From: Glycine soja
Taxonomy: Eukaryota; Streptophyta; Magnoliopsida; Fabales; Fabaceae
Direction: 5' to 3'
Assembly (NCBI RefSeq): GCF_004193775.1
Contig: NC_041002.1
Span: forward strand, 33,701,112 to 33,765,111
DNA: 64,000 nt
Shown here piece after piece: positions 32,686 to 42,745 of this stretch (positions are counted from its first letter, which is position 1; the number at the start of each line of letters is the position of its first letter). The notes under the pieces are model-generated. The model was not told the origin of the DNA. It did not search any database and worked only from the letters and a program-made list of their open reading frames with translations. A program made the translations under genes and the position numbers.

Positions 32686-34011
32686 TTAATTTTAATTTGA
32701 AGCAGGGTGTGGAGATCATAATGGGATAGGATGTCTTAGTTACTAGGAAAAGCTACCATGTGGAATATATAGTGTGCATGTTGATGCTTCAAAATCAAGT
32801 GGATATCTGGTAGGTGAAGTCAAGATACATGAATATACAAACTCAATGTTTACTCCACTTAGTTATTCAATACTGTTGAGAATCAGGAATAAATATTAAA
32901 TGTTTACTCTATAGTATATTTGATTTAGAGGAAATTGAATATCTTGTAATTATGTGTAATTAATACAATCATTCTACATAAACTAGTACCGTAATGTCAT
33001 TTAGTCATATGCCTCTGATTTATGCTATTTAACAAATACTTTAATTTCTATTCTCATACATTCTAGTTCCTTACTTATTGTAGCATAGTTTGGAAACTCT
33101 ATTCTAGCTTTTATGTCTTACTAGGCTGTGACACATCTTTGTCTTCATTAAGCAAGCTCAATTCAACCTGCAATTCCAATGCCAACTCATATTTTTCTAA
33201 ATGCTTTAAAGGAATCTGTGTTACAGCGCACTTCAATGTATACTATTTATCAGGTACCAACTTAATTGGACTGGTTACAAGTTTTGTATTCATATGTCAC
33301 TGATAATATGTATTCTATAATTTTTTGCTAACATCAAGGGTAGTGTCTTATCAGTTTTTATATTGTTACAACTTAATTGGACCAGCTACAAGTTTGGTTT
33401 TGAGACGTAAAGTAGGAGAACTAGTTGAGTTGACATATTTTAATTTTGGAACCTTCAGTTAAGCTATTTTTAATCTATTTTGAATTGACATATGAAATTG
33501 ATTTACTTAATGTAAGTTTTGATGGGTAATTAGCTCCTGATAGAAAATCTTCCAAGGCAGGGTTGAAGGAACTAAGAAGAGTTGCACCTTCTAGAAAGTA
33601 TGCAATCCATTGTTTTCTTTCTACTTTTCTTGTTCCTTGGTTCATATGTTTCATTTTTGTCCGTAGGCATAAGTACAAGTAAATGGTATGTATCTATAGT
33701 CTTTCAATGGTAGGCATAAGTTAATAACTTTTACCTACAGTTGGAGGTTGTAGGTACAAGATAATATTTTTACCTATAGTTAGAGGTTGTAGATATAAAT
33801 TAATGACTTTTACCTACACACATTGTGAATTGTAGGTGAAAGTAAATCAGTAGGTAAAACCAATACTGACAGACGATAATCCGTCACTGTACGCCCCCTC
33901 AAAGTTGACGACCAAAATGTCTGTAGGATAAAGTCTTTATTACATTTACCTACACATTTTTAACATCTAGTGATGGTTTTTGTCCGTAGGCATAAGTCAT
34001 TTTTCTTGTAG
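32686..34011. other. CACTA-2 right interior and subterminal repeats
   Basis: 33690-34011 holds TTTTACCTACA/TGTAGGTAAAA units and the right terminal inverted repeat. 32686-33690 is mostly AT-rich. Two exon-like islands (about 33140-33254, ending LKESVLQRTSMYTIYQ before a GTACC donor, and 33533-33598, PDRKSSKAGLKELRRVAPSR after a TTAG acceptor) may be captured host exons of unknown identity. Confidence 0.45.
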
Positions 34012-34014
34012 AGA

Positions 34015-34795
34015 TATCCTTGTTTCACATCAAGATTTTGGGAAAGCTTACAACAAGCTTTGGGGACTAAGCTAAGATTGAGTTCAGCTTACCACCCTTA
34101 GGTTGATGGGAAGTCTAAAAGGACTATTCAATCTTTGGAAGATTTGTTAAGATCTTGTGTTTGAAGCTCTATATGTAAGAAGGTGCAGGATCCATTTGTG
34201 CTGGTATGAAACGGGAGAACACTTGATATTGGGTCCAGAGATGATTTAGCAAACTACATAGAAAGTGAAAGTGAAAAGAGAAAAAATAAAGGCTTCACAA
34301 GACAGGCAAAAAAGTTATTATGATAAAAGAAGGAACCTCTTGAATTCCAAGAAGGAGATCATGTATTCTTGGAAGTTACACGCATGACTAGGGTTGCCAA
34401 GGCACTTAAATCTCGTAAACTTTCACCAAAATTTATTGGTCACTTTCAAATCCTTAAAAGAATTGGTTTAGTTGCTTATCAAATAGCTTTACCTCTAGAT
34501 CTTTGCAATATCAATAATGTCTTCCATGTTTTCCCAACTACAAAAATACATTTCTAATCCTTCTCATGTAATTAGACCAGATCTAGTACCATTAAGGGAA
34601 AACCTTACCTATAATGCATCACCTATAAGAATAGGGGATCATAGGATTAAACTACTTTGAGGAAAAGAGATACCTCTTGTAAAGGTCATTTGGAGTCAAA
34701 ATGATTATGGTGATGCAACATCGAAACTAGAACACAAGATAAAAAAATTATATTCTCAACTTTTTCCAAGTTAGTAAATTTCGAGGATGAAGTTT
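34015..34795 (+). pseudogene. Ty3/gypsy integrase core end, C-terminal domain and chromodomain tail
   Basis: It continues the integrase after CACTA-2: CFTSRFWESLQQALGTKLRL, SSAYHP, then VDGKSKRTIQSLEDLLRSCV, which contains the glutamate region of the D,D-35-E core with a stop. Then come EPLEFQEGDHVFLEVT (GPY/F-type C-terminal domain), LSPKFIGHFQILKRIGLVAY, NVFHVF, and a chromodomain-like tail (RIGDHRIKLL, IPLVKVIWSQNDYGDATSKL, ending KLYSQLFPS). This tail is characteristic of Tekay/Del chromoviruses and targets integration to heterochromatin in the active family. Multiple stops and frameshifts inactivate it. Confidence 0.85.
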
Positions 34796-34814
34796 TTAAA
34801 AAGATGGGTAATAA

Positions 34815-35154
34815 TGTAATACCCCTATTTTCTTTAAATAATTATTTGATAAAATTATAAATTTCTAGAAGGAAATAATAAATAACGTTTTTTAGACAAT
34901 TATAATTATGAAAGAAATTTATATAGGGTCTAATAGTAATAATAATAACAAAAATAGAAATAAGTGTAACATAATTAATTAGTATATACAGGGAACACAA
35001 ACTCACGACTATAATTTTTTTTTTTGTATAACATGTACAGGAGATTATATATATATATATAATCTCCTCCTATGAAGCAGTTGCACCTTCCCTTGTACTC
35101 TCTCTCAACAATACTCATTATTTTCCTACCTTTCAGCCACTTACAAAGACCAAG
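34815..35154 (+). repeat. 3' LTR of the Tekay-like element, first part
   Basis: Starts TGTAATACCCCTATTTT at 34815, soon after the pol end and a purine-rich AAAAAGATGGG. A local inverted TA repeat (AGGAGATTATATATATATAT with AATCTCCTCC, about 35039-35071) is not in the other LTR. It is interrupted by the LINE at 35155. Confidence 0.85.
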
Positions 35155-35424
35155 ATACATCTAGTTACTAATCTTCAAAAAAAAACTTTTCTCTGCGGGA
35201 AAGAAAGTATAACCTAGGTTCCTTCCGTCCTTGGGTTTTGCTTAGTGGCTTGGCCACCGACGGAGTGGGTTTTTGCTCTCTACAAACGCTGAGGTTCCTT
35301 CTTCGATCCTAGGGAGTTCTAACGGCCTCAGTCTCTAAAGTTTTTCCTTGTTTTTCCCAATCGCGTGCCCTATCACTTTTTCTCATCTTAGGCTATGAAA
35401 TAGTTGCCAGTTGAACTGCTCTTG

Positions 35425-36903
35425 ATGGGGAAGAACAAGGGTCGTCAATCGCACTCAGCTGCAAAGCAAATTATGGTGAAGGGTACTACCTCAGGTTCAG
35501 GTAAATCCCAAACATCTGCTACTTCTGGTCTGGCTGGTTGCTTGGATGTTGTCCAAGCAAATCAGAATGCTTATACTGCTTCACAGGATAATCTTGTAGG
35601 CAAGGTGCTCGTAAAAAAGGCAGGGACAAGTTCTGCAAAAACTGATGATGTCGCACACCAAGTGTTTGATAATTTGTCAGAATGTAGTGCTGAATCTGAA
35701 TCTTCCCTAGAGGTTTCTTGCACCTTAGGGGACAATGATTCAATCACTGATGATGATTCATCTCACTCATGTGGCTCTAAGTCATCACCGCAGCTAGACG
35801 ACAATAAGGCTCCCACTCCTTGGGTCAATCTATTCAAAGATAACAGACGCCCTTCCAAAGGTTTTGGAATGAAGTTCTCCCCTCCACCCTCTGATGATGA
35901 AGTGTTGTTGGAAGAAACGAATTTGCAACCCTTGGAAGAGGCTTGGGGACATAGCCTTATTGGCTATGTGGCTGGTCGATTCCCAGGAAAGAAAGCTCTG
36001 CTGGATTGTTGTAAAAAATGGGGAGTCAAGTTTTCATACTCAGCTCATGAAAGTGGTTGACTAGTGTTTAAATTTGAGTCTGAGGACGATCTGAACCAAG
36101 TCCTCTCTGCAGGCCCTTACTTCATATTTCAAAGACCCCTACTACTGAAGGTTATGCCAGCATTCTTTGACTTTGGCAATGAGAAGCTCAGCAAGATCCC
36201 TGTCTGGGTTAAACTCAGAAATCTACCTCGGGAGCTTTGGAATCCTCAAGCCTTAGGGAAAATCCTGTCCAAGATTGGTTCGCCCATTCGATCTGACCAT
36301 CTTACTGCTTCTAAGGGGTCTATTTCTTTTGCTAGAGCTTTAGTTGAGGTTGATGCTTCTTTGGAGCTCATCGATGAAGTGCGATTTAGACTTCCTACAG
36401 GGAAGACTTTTGTGCAAAAGATTGAGTATGAAAATAGACCTTCTTTTTGCACTTACTGCAAGATGATTGGGCACCGCCTCACTAATTGTAAAACTGTCAC
36501 TGTAAATAAGCCTGTTCTCATCACAGCCTGCCCCACCTTGGATCAGCCACAAGTGGGTGATTCAGCAATGCCCCCACATACCAATACAGCAGGCCCCTCT
36601 GATAATCCAAAGAATGTCCAGACTAATCTGTCTGTCCCTTTTCACAGAAAACATGTTCTGGTTGCAAATCATGTCCCTGTCCTTCAAAATTCTTTTGACC
36701 TCAAAGAAACAGGGAACACTGAGTTGGATGATCCTATAGAAGAGAGGTTTGTTCAAGTGAAAACAAAACACCAGAAAAAAGGTAAAAAAGTGTCACTCAT
36801 AAAGACAACTCGTATTAAGGATATGCAAGCTAATGTCCAAAGAGGAAGAAATCATAAAGCTGTAACTAGGGTCGAGGAGGCTTCCTCCCGTCCGAATCCA
36901 TGA
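35425..36903 (+). pseudogene. LINE ORF1 (RNA-binding, DUF4283-like with CCHC knuckle), one stop
   Basis: The first ATG is at 35425; the upstream TTG at 35404 is in frame but not a likely start. The N-terminal third is Ser/Asp-rich and low-complexity. At 36058-36060 a TGA replaces what the context suggests was a Trp codon. After it the frame continues VFKFESEDDLNQVLSAGPYF, SKIPVWVKLRNLPRELWNPQ and ARALVEVDASLEL, the DUF4283-type fold of plant L1 ORF1p. A zinc knuckle CTYCKMIGHRLTNC follows, then a basic tail. The ORF1 stop overlaps the ORF2 start as ATGA at 36900-36903. ORF1p would coat the LINE RNA. Confidence 0.85.
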
Positions 36904-39900
36904 TCATTGCCTCTTGGAACATCAGAGGCTTTAATTTGCCTCTGAAACATCATGCGATGCAGAGCTTCCTTCATTGCAAGGAAATTAACGTCATGGCTAT
37001 GTTGGAAACTAAGTTGAATAAGGCTTCAGTTGAGGAAATCATGAGAAGAAAGTTTGGTGACTGGCACTTCACCCATAACTTCGCTTCTCATAATGCTGGC
37101 AGAATTCTTATCCTCTGGAAGCAGGATAAGATTCATCTTTCTGTTTTGGAGTCAAATGCCCAATTGATTCATTGTGCTATTGATTGTAAAACCACTGCCA
37201 AGCGCTTTCAGGTTTCATTCATCTATGGTCTTCACTCCATTATGGCAAGAAGATCTCTTTGGATAAATCTGAATAGTATCAATGCTAATATGAATTTCCC
37301 CTGGCTCCTCATTGGTGACTTCAACTCCATTCTGTCTCCCACCGACCGTTTTAATGGAGCTGAGCCCAATGCTTATGAGTTGCAAGATTTTGTTGATTGC
37401 TATTCTGACCTGGGGTTGGGGAGCATCAACACTCATGGCCCCTTGTACACGTGGACTAATGGCAGGGTGTGGAGCAAACTGGACAGAGCTTTATGTAACC
37501 AGGCCTGGTTCAATTCCTTTGGAAATTATGCTTGTGAAGTTATGGAGTTTATTTCTATTTCAAACCATACTCCTCTAGTTGTCACCACTGAGTTGGTAGT
37601 GCCTAGAGGTAATTCTCCATTTAAATTCAACAATGCTATTGTGGATCATCCAAATTTCTTAAGAATTGTTGCAGATGGCTGGAAGCAAAATATTCATGGC
37701 TGTAGCATGTTCAAGGTCTGTAAGAAATTGAAAGCTCTTAAAGCTCCCTTGAAGAATCTTTTTAAGCAGGAGTTCAACAACATCTCCAACCGAGTAGAGC
37801 TAGATGAGGCTGAATATAACAGTGTGCTTAATTCTCTAAAGCAAAATCCTCAGGATCCTTCCCTTCTTGCTCTGGAAAACCGCACTAGAGGGCAGACCAT
37901 TATGCTTAGAAAAGCGGAGTCTATGAAATTTGCTCAGCTCATCAAAAACAAATATCTCCTGTAGACTGATAAATGCTCCCAATTCTTTCATGCTTTAATC
38001 AAGCGCAACAGACACAGCCGGTTTATTGCTGCCATAAGGCTAGATGATGGGCATAACACTTCCTCCCAAGATGAAATTGCCCTTGCTTTTGTGAATCACT
38101 TTAGGAATTTGTTTAGTGCTCATGAGCTGACCCAAACTCCTTCCATTTCGATCTGCAACAGGGGTCCTAAGGTTCCCACCGATTGCTTTGCGGCCTTACT
38201 TTGTCCTACTTCTAAGCAAGAGGTTTGGGACGTTATTTCTATGATGAATAATAATAAAGCTCCTGGGCCAGATGGTTTCAACGATTTATTCTTCAAGAAG
38301 GCTTGGAATATCATTGGTGATGATATCTCTGCAGCGGTTAATGAATTCTTTACAACTGGAAAAATTCTAAAGCAGCTCAACCATGCTATTATTGCGCTTA
38401 TTCCTAAGCATGATCAGGCCTCCCAGGCTAACCATTTTAGACCCATATCTTGCTGTAATTTGTTATACAAGATTGTATCTAAAATTCTGGCTAACCACAT
38501 AGCCCCAGTGCTTGAGACTATTATTGGGGACACTCAAACTGCTTTCATTAAGAACAGAAAGATGATGGACAACATCTTCCTAGTTCAAGAGATTTTGCGC
38601 AAATATGCCCGGAAAAGATTCTCTCCGAGATGCCTCCTGAAAATTGACTTGCATAAAGCTTATGATTCCATTTCCTGGGAATTCTTGGATTGGATGCTTA
38701 AGTCCATTGGCTTCCCAGCCCAGTTCTGTACTTGGATCATGGAATGTGTTTCTTCCACTTCTTTTAGTGTGGCAGTCAATGGATCCATTTATGGTCACTT
38801 CAAAGGGCAACGGGGTCTTAGACAAGGGGATCCTCTCTCCCCTTATCTGTTTGTGCTCTGTTTGGAGTACTTTTCCAGAGATATGAGCAGCCTCAAGGAT
38901 GATGCCAATTTTAAATTTCATCCCAACTGTGCAAGTATTCAACTATTTCATTTGGCTTTTGCAGATGATATTATGCTTCTATCTAGAGGAGATATCCCTT
39001 CTGTGTCAACTATGTTTGCCAAGCTTCAGCACTTCTGTAGGGTTTCAGGGCTTTCCATCAGCTCTGATAAATCTACCATATACTCAGCCGGTATTAGGCC
39101 TCATGAGCTTTCTCATATTCAGCAGCTTACTGGATTTAGCTTGGGTGACTTCCCTTTTAGATACTTGGGTGTTCCACTTTTATCATCTAGATTAAATGTA
39201 TGTCATTACGCTCCCTTGCTTTCCAAGATTACTGGCCTGATTCAGGGATGGAGCAAGAAGTCTTTATCTTATGCAAGTAAGTTAGAGTTGATCAGAGCAG
39301 TTATTCAAGGAATTGTGAATTTCTGGATGGGGATTTTTCCTTTGCCGCAATCTGTTCTGGACCGGATCAACGCTTCGTGCCGTAATTTTATGTGGGGCAA
39401 AGCGGTTATTGGCAAAAACAAGCCCTTGGTTGCTTGGTCAGTAGTTTGTTCTCCAAAAAAAGAAGGGGGTTTAGGCCTTTTTAATCTCAAGGACTGGAAC
39501 CTTGCGCTTCTTTCCCGTATCCTGTGGGACTTTCATTGTAAGAAAGATTCTCAATGGGTTCGGTGGATTCACCATTACTATTTCAGAGGGAGCGATGTGT
39601 GGAATTACAATATTTCTTCATCAGATTCAGTTTTGATAAAGAAAATCATTCAAATAAGGGACTTTATTATCTCCAAAGAGCTAAGTATGGAAGATGCCAA
39701 AAAGAGGATTCAATCTTGGAGTACCAATGAACAATTGCTTGTTGGCAAAGTCTATGAATACATTAGAGGTGTCAAGCCTACTGTTAGTTGGTGTTCTGTT
39801 ATATGGAACCCAGCAATCCCCCCTAAGATGTCTTTCATTTTGTGGCTTGCTAAAAGGAACCGGCTGCTTACTCTTGACAAAGTTGTTTTTTTGAACAAGG

Positions 39901-40241
39901 GTTCCCTCTGCCCTTTATGTTCAAATGAGACTGAGTCAAATGCTCATTTGTTCTTTTCTTGCAGGAAATCTCTCCAAGTTTGGGCTCACATTCGTGATTC
40001 AGCTCCTTTCCGCAGGCATTTCACTTCTATACAACGCATTACTGACTCTTTAATTAGGGGCAAATCCACATCAGGTGTTCAAGGAAAATTACGTTGTCTG
40101 GCTATAGCAATTACAGTCTACTGCATCTGGCTGTCTAGGAACAAGCTGATTTTTGAAGATTATCAATTTTCTGTAATAGAGGTTATTAGCAAGATTAAGT
40201 TTCTTATGTATAGACAAGCGCACCTGTTGCATTTGTTTTAA
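36900..40241 (+). pseudogene. LINE ORF2 (endonuclease, reverse transcriptase, zf-RVT), one stop
   Basis: From ATG 36900 the endonuclease reads MIIASWNIRGFN, AMLETKLNK, WLLIGDFNSIL and ISNHTPLV (catalytic N, E, GDFN; the final SDH is SNH here, a possible loss of an active-site Asp). A TAG at 37962-37964, probably from Trp, separates it from the linker and RT. RT has NNNKAPGPDGFND, ALIPKHDQ, FRPISCCNLLYKIVSKILA, KIDLHKAYDSISW, GLRQGDPLSPYLF and the catalytic FADD in LAFADDIMLLS. The C-terminal zf-RVT (MSFILWLAKRNRLLT, CPLCSNETESNAHLFFSC) is intact. There is no RNase H. About 1,114 codons including the stop. The RT-bearing part, 38091-40241, is fully open. Confidence 0.93.
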
Positions 40242-41408
40242 CATCTTGATATAGGTCTTCTTGTATTAGGGAGACTTTTGATTTTCTTTAACTGCGGGGT
40301 ACGCCCCATTTATTATTATATCATTTTGAGTTTAATATAATTTACATTTTTTTCCCAAGACCAAGTAGAAAAAAATTATTAAGAAAATTTGTTGCAACAT
40401 GTAAAAGGAGAGCAAAGTTATTGCAACAATGTAGGAGTTGGTCGGGCACATTTTCTCTTTCACGGCTTACAAGGTATGGAGGGGAGGGGGTGGATTTCTA
40501 CATTCCGTTATTATCACAAGGGTAGTTTCTAAGAGATATTCCTCCATCTCTTTTAATATCAATTAAATATTTAAACTACTAACATTATTGTTAGTTGTTA
40601 TCTTGTTATCATCTAAATGATTAAACTACTGTTATTCTAATTTTTTTAATATTAGTTCTTGCTATTTTTTTAAAAAAAAATTCATGTTGTTTAGTACCTA
40701 AAGTTGGTTTAACACTATATGCACATTTTTTACGTTAGCTATTAATAAAGGTAGATACTTTATATACACTAATAATAATGTTGCTAGATAATACTAGTAA
40801 ATTCCTTAAATTTTACATAATAATTAATTATTTTTTTTGTGAATTGAAGTAATATTAATGGGTTAGCTATTAGTAAATGTTTTCGCATGATTTAGTAAAT
40901 TGGACACGTTAACTATTAATATTTTCCTTTAACGATACTAAAATAAAAAAATTATTATTATAAGGAAAGAAAAATATTTTTTTTAAATGAACAATTTTCT
41001 TAATCAATATCCGAAGTATGCTCCGTGGTTGCGGTTGTATTTGATCTTCCACATCACAATATGAATTTTCTCACCACTAGGACTGAAACTTAACTATGAA
41101 AAAAATCTGAGTATGCTGTGTGTTTGCGGATCCGATCTTCCACATCAGAAAAGATATTTTCCAATATTATTAATAAATTAGCTTTATAAATATTTTATAA
41201 CAAGATACAAAAGTTTTCTTTTTTTACATTTAATAAACTTGATAAAACAAATAATTTTGTTTTCTTAGACATTAAATAAATATATATAAGTTCATCATTT
41301 CATCAAAAGGAAATGAGCGAAATTGAAGAGTAAATTATTTGTAAAATGATACGCTAGGGATATATACTCAACCAAAGCTTAGGGTATATTTTCAATTTAA
41401 AATTGGGA

Positions 41409-41663
41409 GCTGAAAGATGGCTCCATATTCGAGATTTACAGAGCTAGTAACCCACAGTTGAAAGATGACTCGTTATTGAACTTTATTAGAGCTATGATAA
41501 CTCAGGGCTGAAAGATGGCTCAAATGTTGAGATTTACACTGAGTTTTAATAGCCAGAGCTGAAAGATGGCTTGATGAGATTTATATACAATTTTAATAGT
41601 TGTGCGCTGAAAGATGGCTCGGTTCATATAGGTTGATAATAGCTAAGAGTTGAAAGATGGCTC
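41409..41663 (+). repeat. Tandem LTR subrepeats with GCTGAAAGATGGCTC core
   Basis: Six copies of the core start at 41409, 41457, 41507, 41558, 41606 and 41649, with spacings of 48, 50, 51, 48 and 43 bp. The cores are well kept while the spacers vary. This is reminiscent of repeated protein-binding sites in U3. Confidence 0.85.
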
Positions 41664-42182
41664 GATCCTCGAAATAAACAGTAAGAATTAATTATATTGA
41701 AAGTAAATCAATATGTAAATTGACTATCTTTCCCAGGTTTGGGAAAGATGACAGAGTATGAGTTCATACGAATTGCATTTAAATTTATATGCTCTTCACA
41801 AATTATAAATTTGTGTGTAGGATGATGTAGGTTAGTAAACCTACGGATATCATTGTGAAAATAATTTAGAAATCATAAACATGTCACTCCTTCTATGTTC
41901 TTCTTGCGGTATCTTTTAGGTGCCGACATATGAAGAAGGACCAGCTTCCGGCAGCGATAAACCTATACGTTCAGCATAGTCCATACGGGGTCTAGATATT
42001 TGATGACGTAGCTGGATTGATGACCTATTGCGGCTACATCACTAGATTTTCTTTCTCTTTTCCCTGGTTATTTCTTTCTGCCTGCTATGGTTATAGCACC
42101 CGTTGTGTATACTCATGCTATTTTGCTCCGTTATGTTGGAGTTCCTGATGATCTACCATCGCCACCTCCACCTTAGGATTCT

Positions 42183-42512
42183 ATGGGACAGGCTGTTGGT
42201 ATGGAGGATTTACCTACTCCTATGTACGACTTCTTTGCTCTAACTGAGGATGACCCTTACGTTTCTATAGCCTATGCGGCTTCTGTACATGACTTTATGA
42301 TTCCACCTATACCACCTCTTTGTTACCCTTATGCTCCAATTCCGTATGAGGGGTATGGCCTCATTAGGGCCAATCTTTTGGATGATCTACCTAGATTGAA
42401 GCTACTGATGGCTTCTCTTTTTGCGACCAAGATAGATGGGAGGTTTTGGGTGTATAGTTACTGCTCAGACATAGGCCCTTTTCTTTTTGGATGTATATAT
42501 GAGGGCGGCTAG
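42183..42512 (+). other. Open frame in the Tekay LTR, possibly captured coding DNA
   Basis: 109 codons: MGQAVGMEDLPTPMYDFFAL, VHDFMIPPIPPLCYPYAPIP and IGPFLFGCIYEGG. Upstream in the same frame, beyond one TAG, lie RYVGVPDDLPSPPP and more coding-like sequence. The 5' LTR copy (7271-7516) keeps the start and the CYPYAPI block. Pro-rich text of this kind is unusual for LTRs and could be a piece of a host or plant-mobile-domain-like gene. I cannot assign it. Confidence 0.35.
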
Positions 42513-42745
42513 CTAGGACTTGTGATATATAATTTGTATTTAAAATTACTCTTTTGGATGACTATATACACTAAGGATGCATGACCAACAATGTACTTAT
42601 ATGACCAGTTAATATCAAGTTATGTTAAATTATTATAAATGTGTTTTATGGGTTTTATGAATGATAGTGCGTAGTATATGTATATTATAAGAATAAATAA
42701 AAATAATAGATAACTCTAGTAGGGTAATTCTAGTGTTACATCTTT

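Larger units (their letters stand above)
12748..34011. mobile_element. CACTA-2: CACTA transposon swollen by three retrotransposon insertions
   Basis: The left end is CACTACAAGAAAAATGACAT (12748). The right end reads ...AAGTCATTTTTCTTGTAG (34011), its inverted copy without the last two bases (TG). A 3-bp duplication AGA flanks it (12745-12747 and 34012-34014), and gypsy integrase reads straight across the empty site. Subterminal repeats (TGTAGGTAAAA-type, about 60-bp period) fill 12780-13080 and 33690-34000. Without the nested copia element, solo LTR and gypsy derivative it is about 5 kb. No transposase is recognisable, so it is non-autonomous. A 50-bp block (GTATGTTCTTTAACATAAT) occurs twice, at about 13237 and 23912. 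Confidence 0.85.
35155..40356 (+). mobile_element. LINE (plant L1 type), near full length
   Basis: 5,202 bp, flanked by a perfect 9-bp duplication AAGACCAAG (35146-35154 and 40357-40365). A 5' leader of about 270 bp is followed by ORF1 and ORF2. There is one nonsense codon in each ORF and no other obvious damage. The 3' end reads TTTAATATAATTTACATTTT, then TTTCCC, without a poly(A) tail. Since the 3' LTR of the gypsy element reads on across the site, the insertion post-dates that element. Confidence 0.92.
4531..42740 (+). mobile_element. Tekay/Del-like Ty3/gypsy retrotransposon, nested host of most other elements
   Basis: The outer ends are AGTAACACCCCTATTTT (4531; T to A at the first base) and ...CTAGTGTTACA (42740), flanked by a perfect 5-bp duplication TCTTT (4526-4530 and 42741-42745). 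Order: truncated 5' LTR, RT, RNase H, integrase, chromodomain-type tail, 3' LTR. The long LTR (about 2.7 kb without the LINE) and the integrase-chromodomain tail fit the Tekay/Del chromovirus lineage. The primer site, gag, protease and N-terminal RT are deleted. It was interrupted by a copia fragment, two CACTA elements and a LINE, and the remaining open frame carries many stops. It is dead and clearly the oldest fully bounded element here. Confidence 0.88.
40366..42740 (+). repeat. 3' LTR of the Tekay-like element, main part
   Basis: It matches the 5' LTR at 4745-5647 and 7268-7811 and keeps the about 945 bp deleted there. It ends ...GTGTTACA followed by the TCTTT duplication. It includes 48-bp subrepeats (41409-41663) and an open frame at 42183-42512. 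Confidence 0.85.

Noticed and set aside
38580..38942. 120-codon minus frame in the LINE
   Set aside because: Antisense shadow of the reverse transcriptase.
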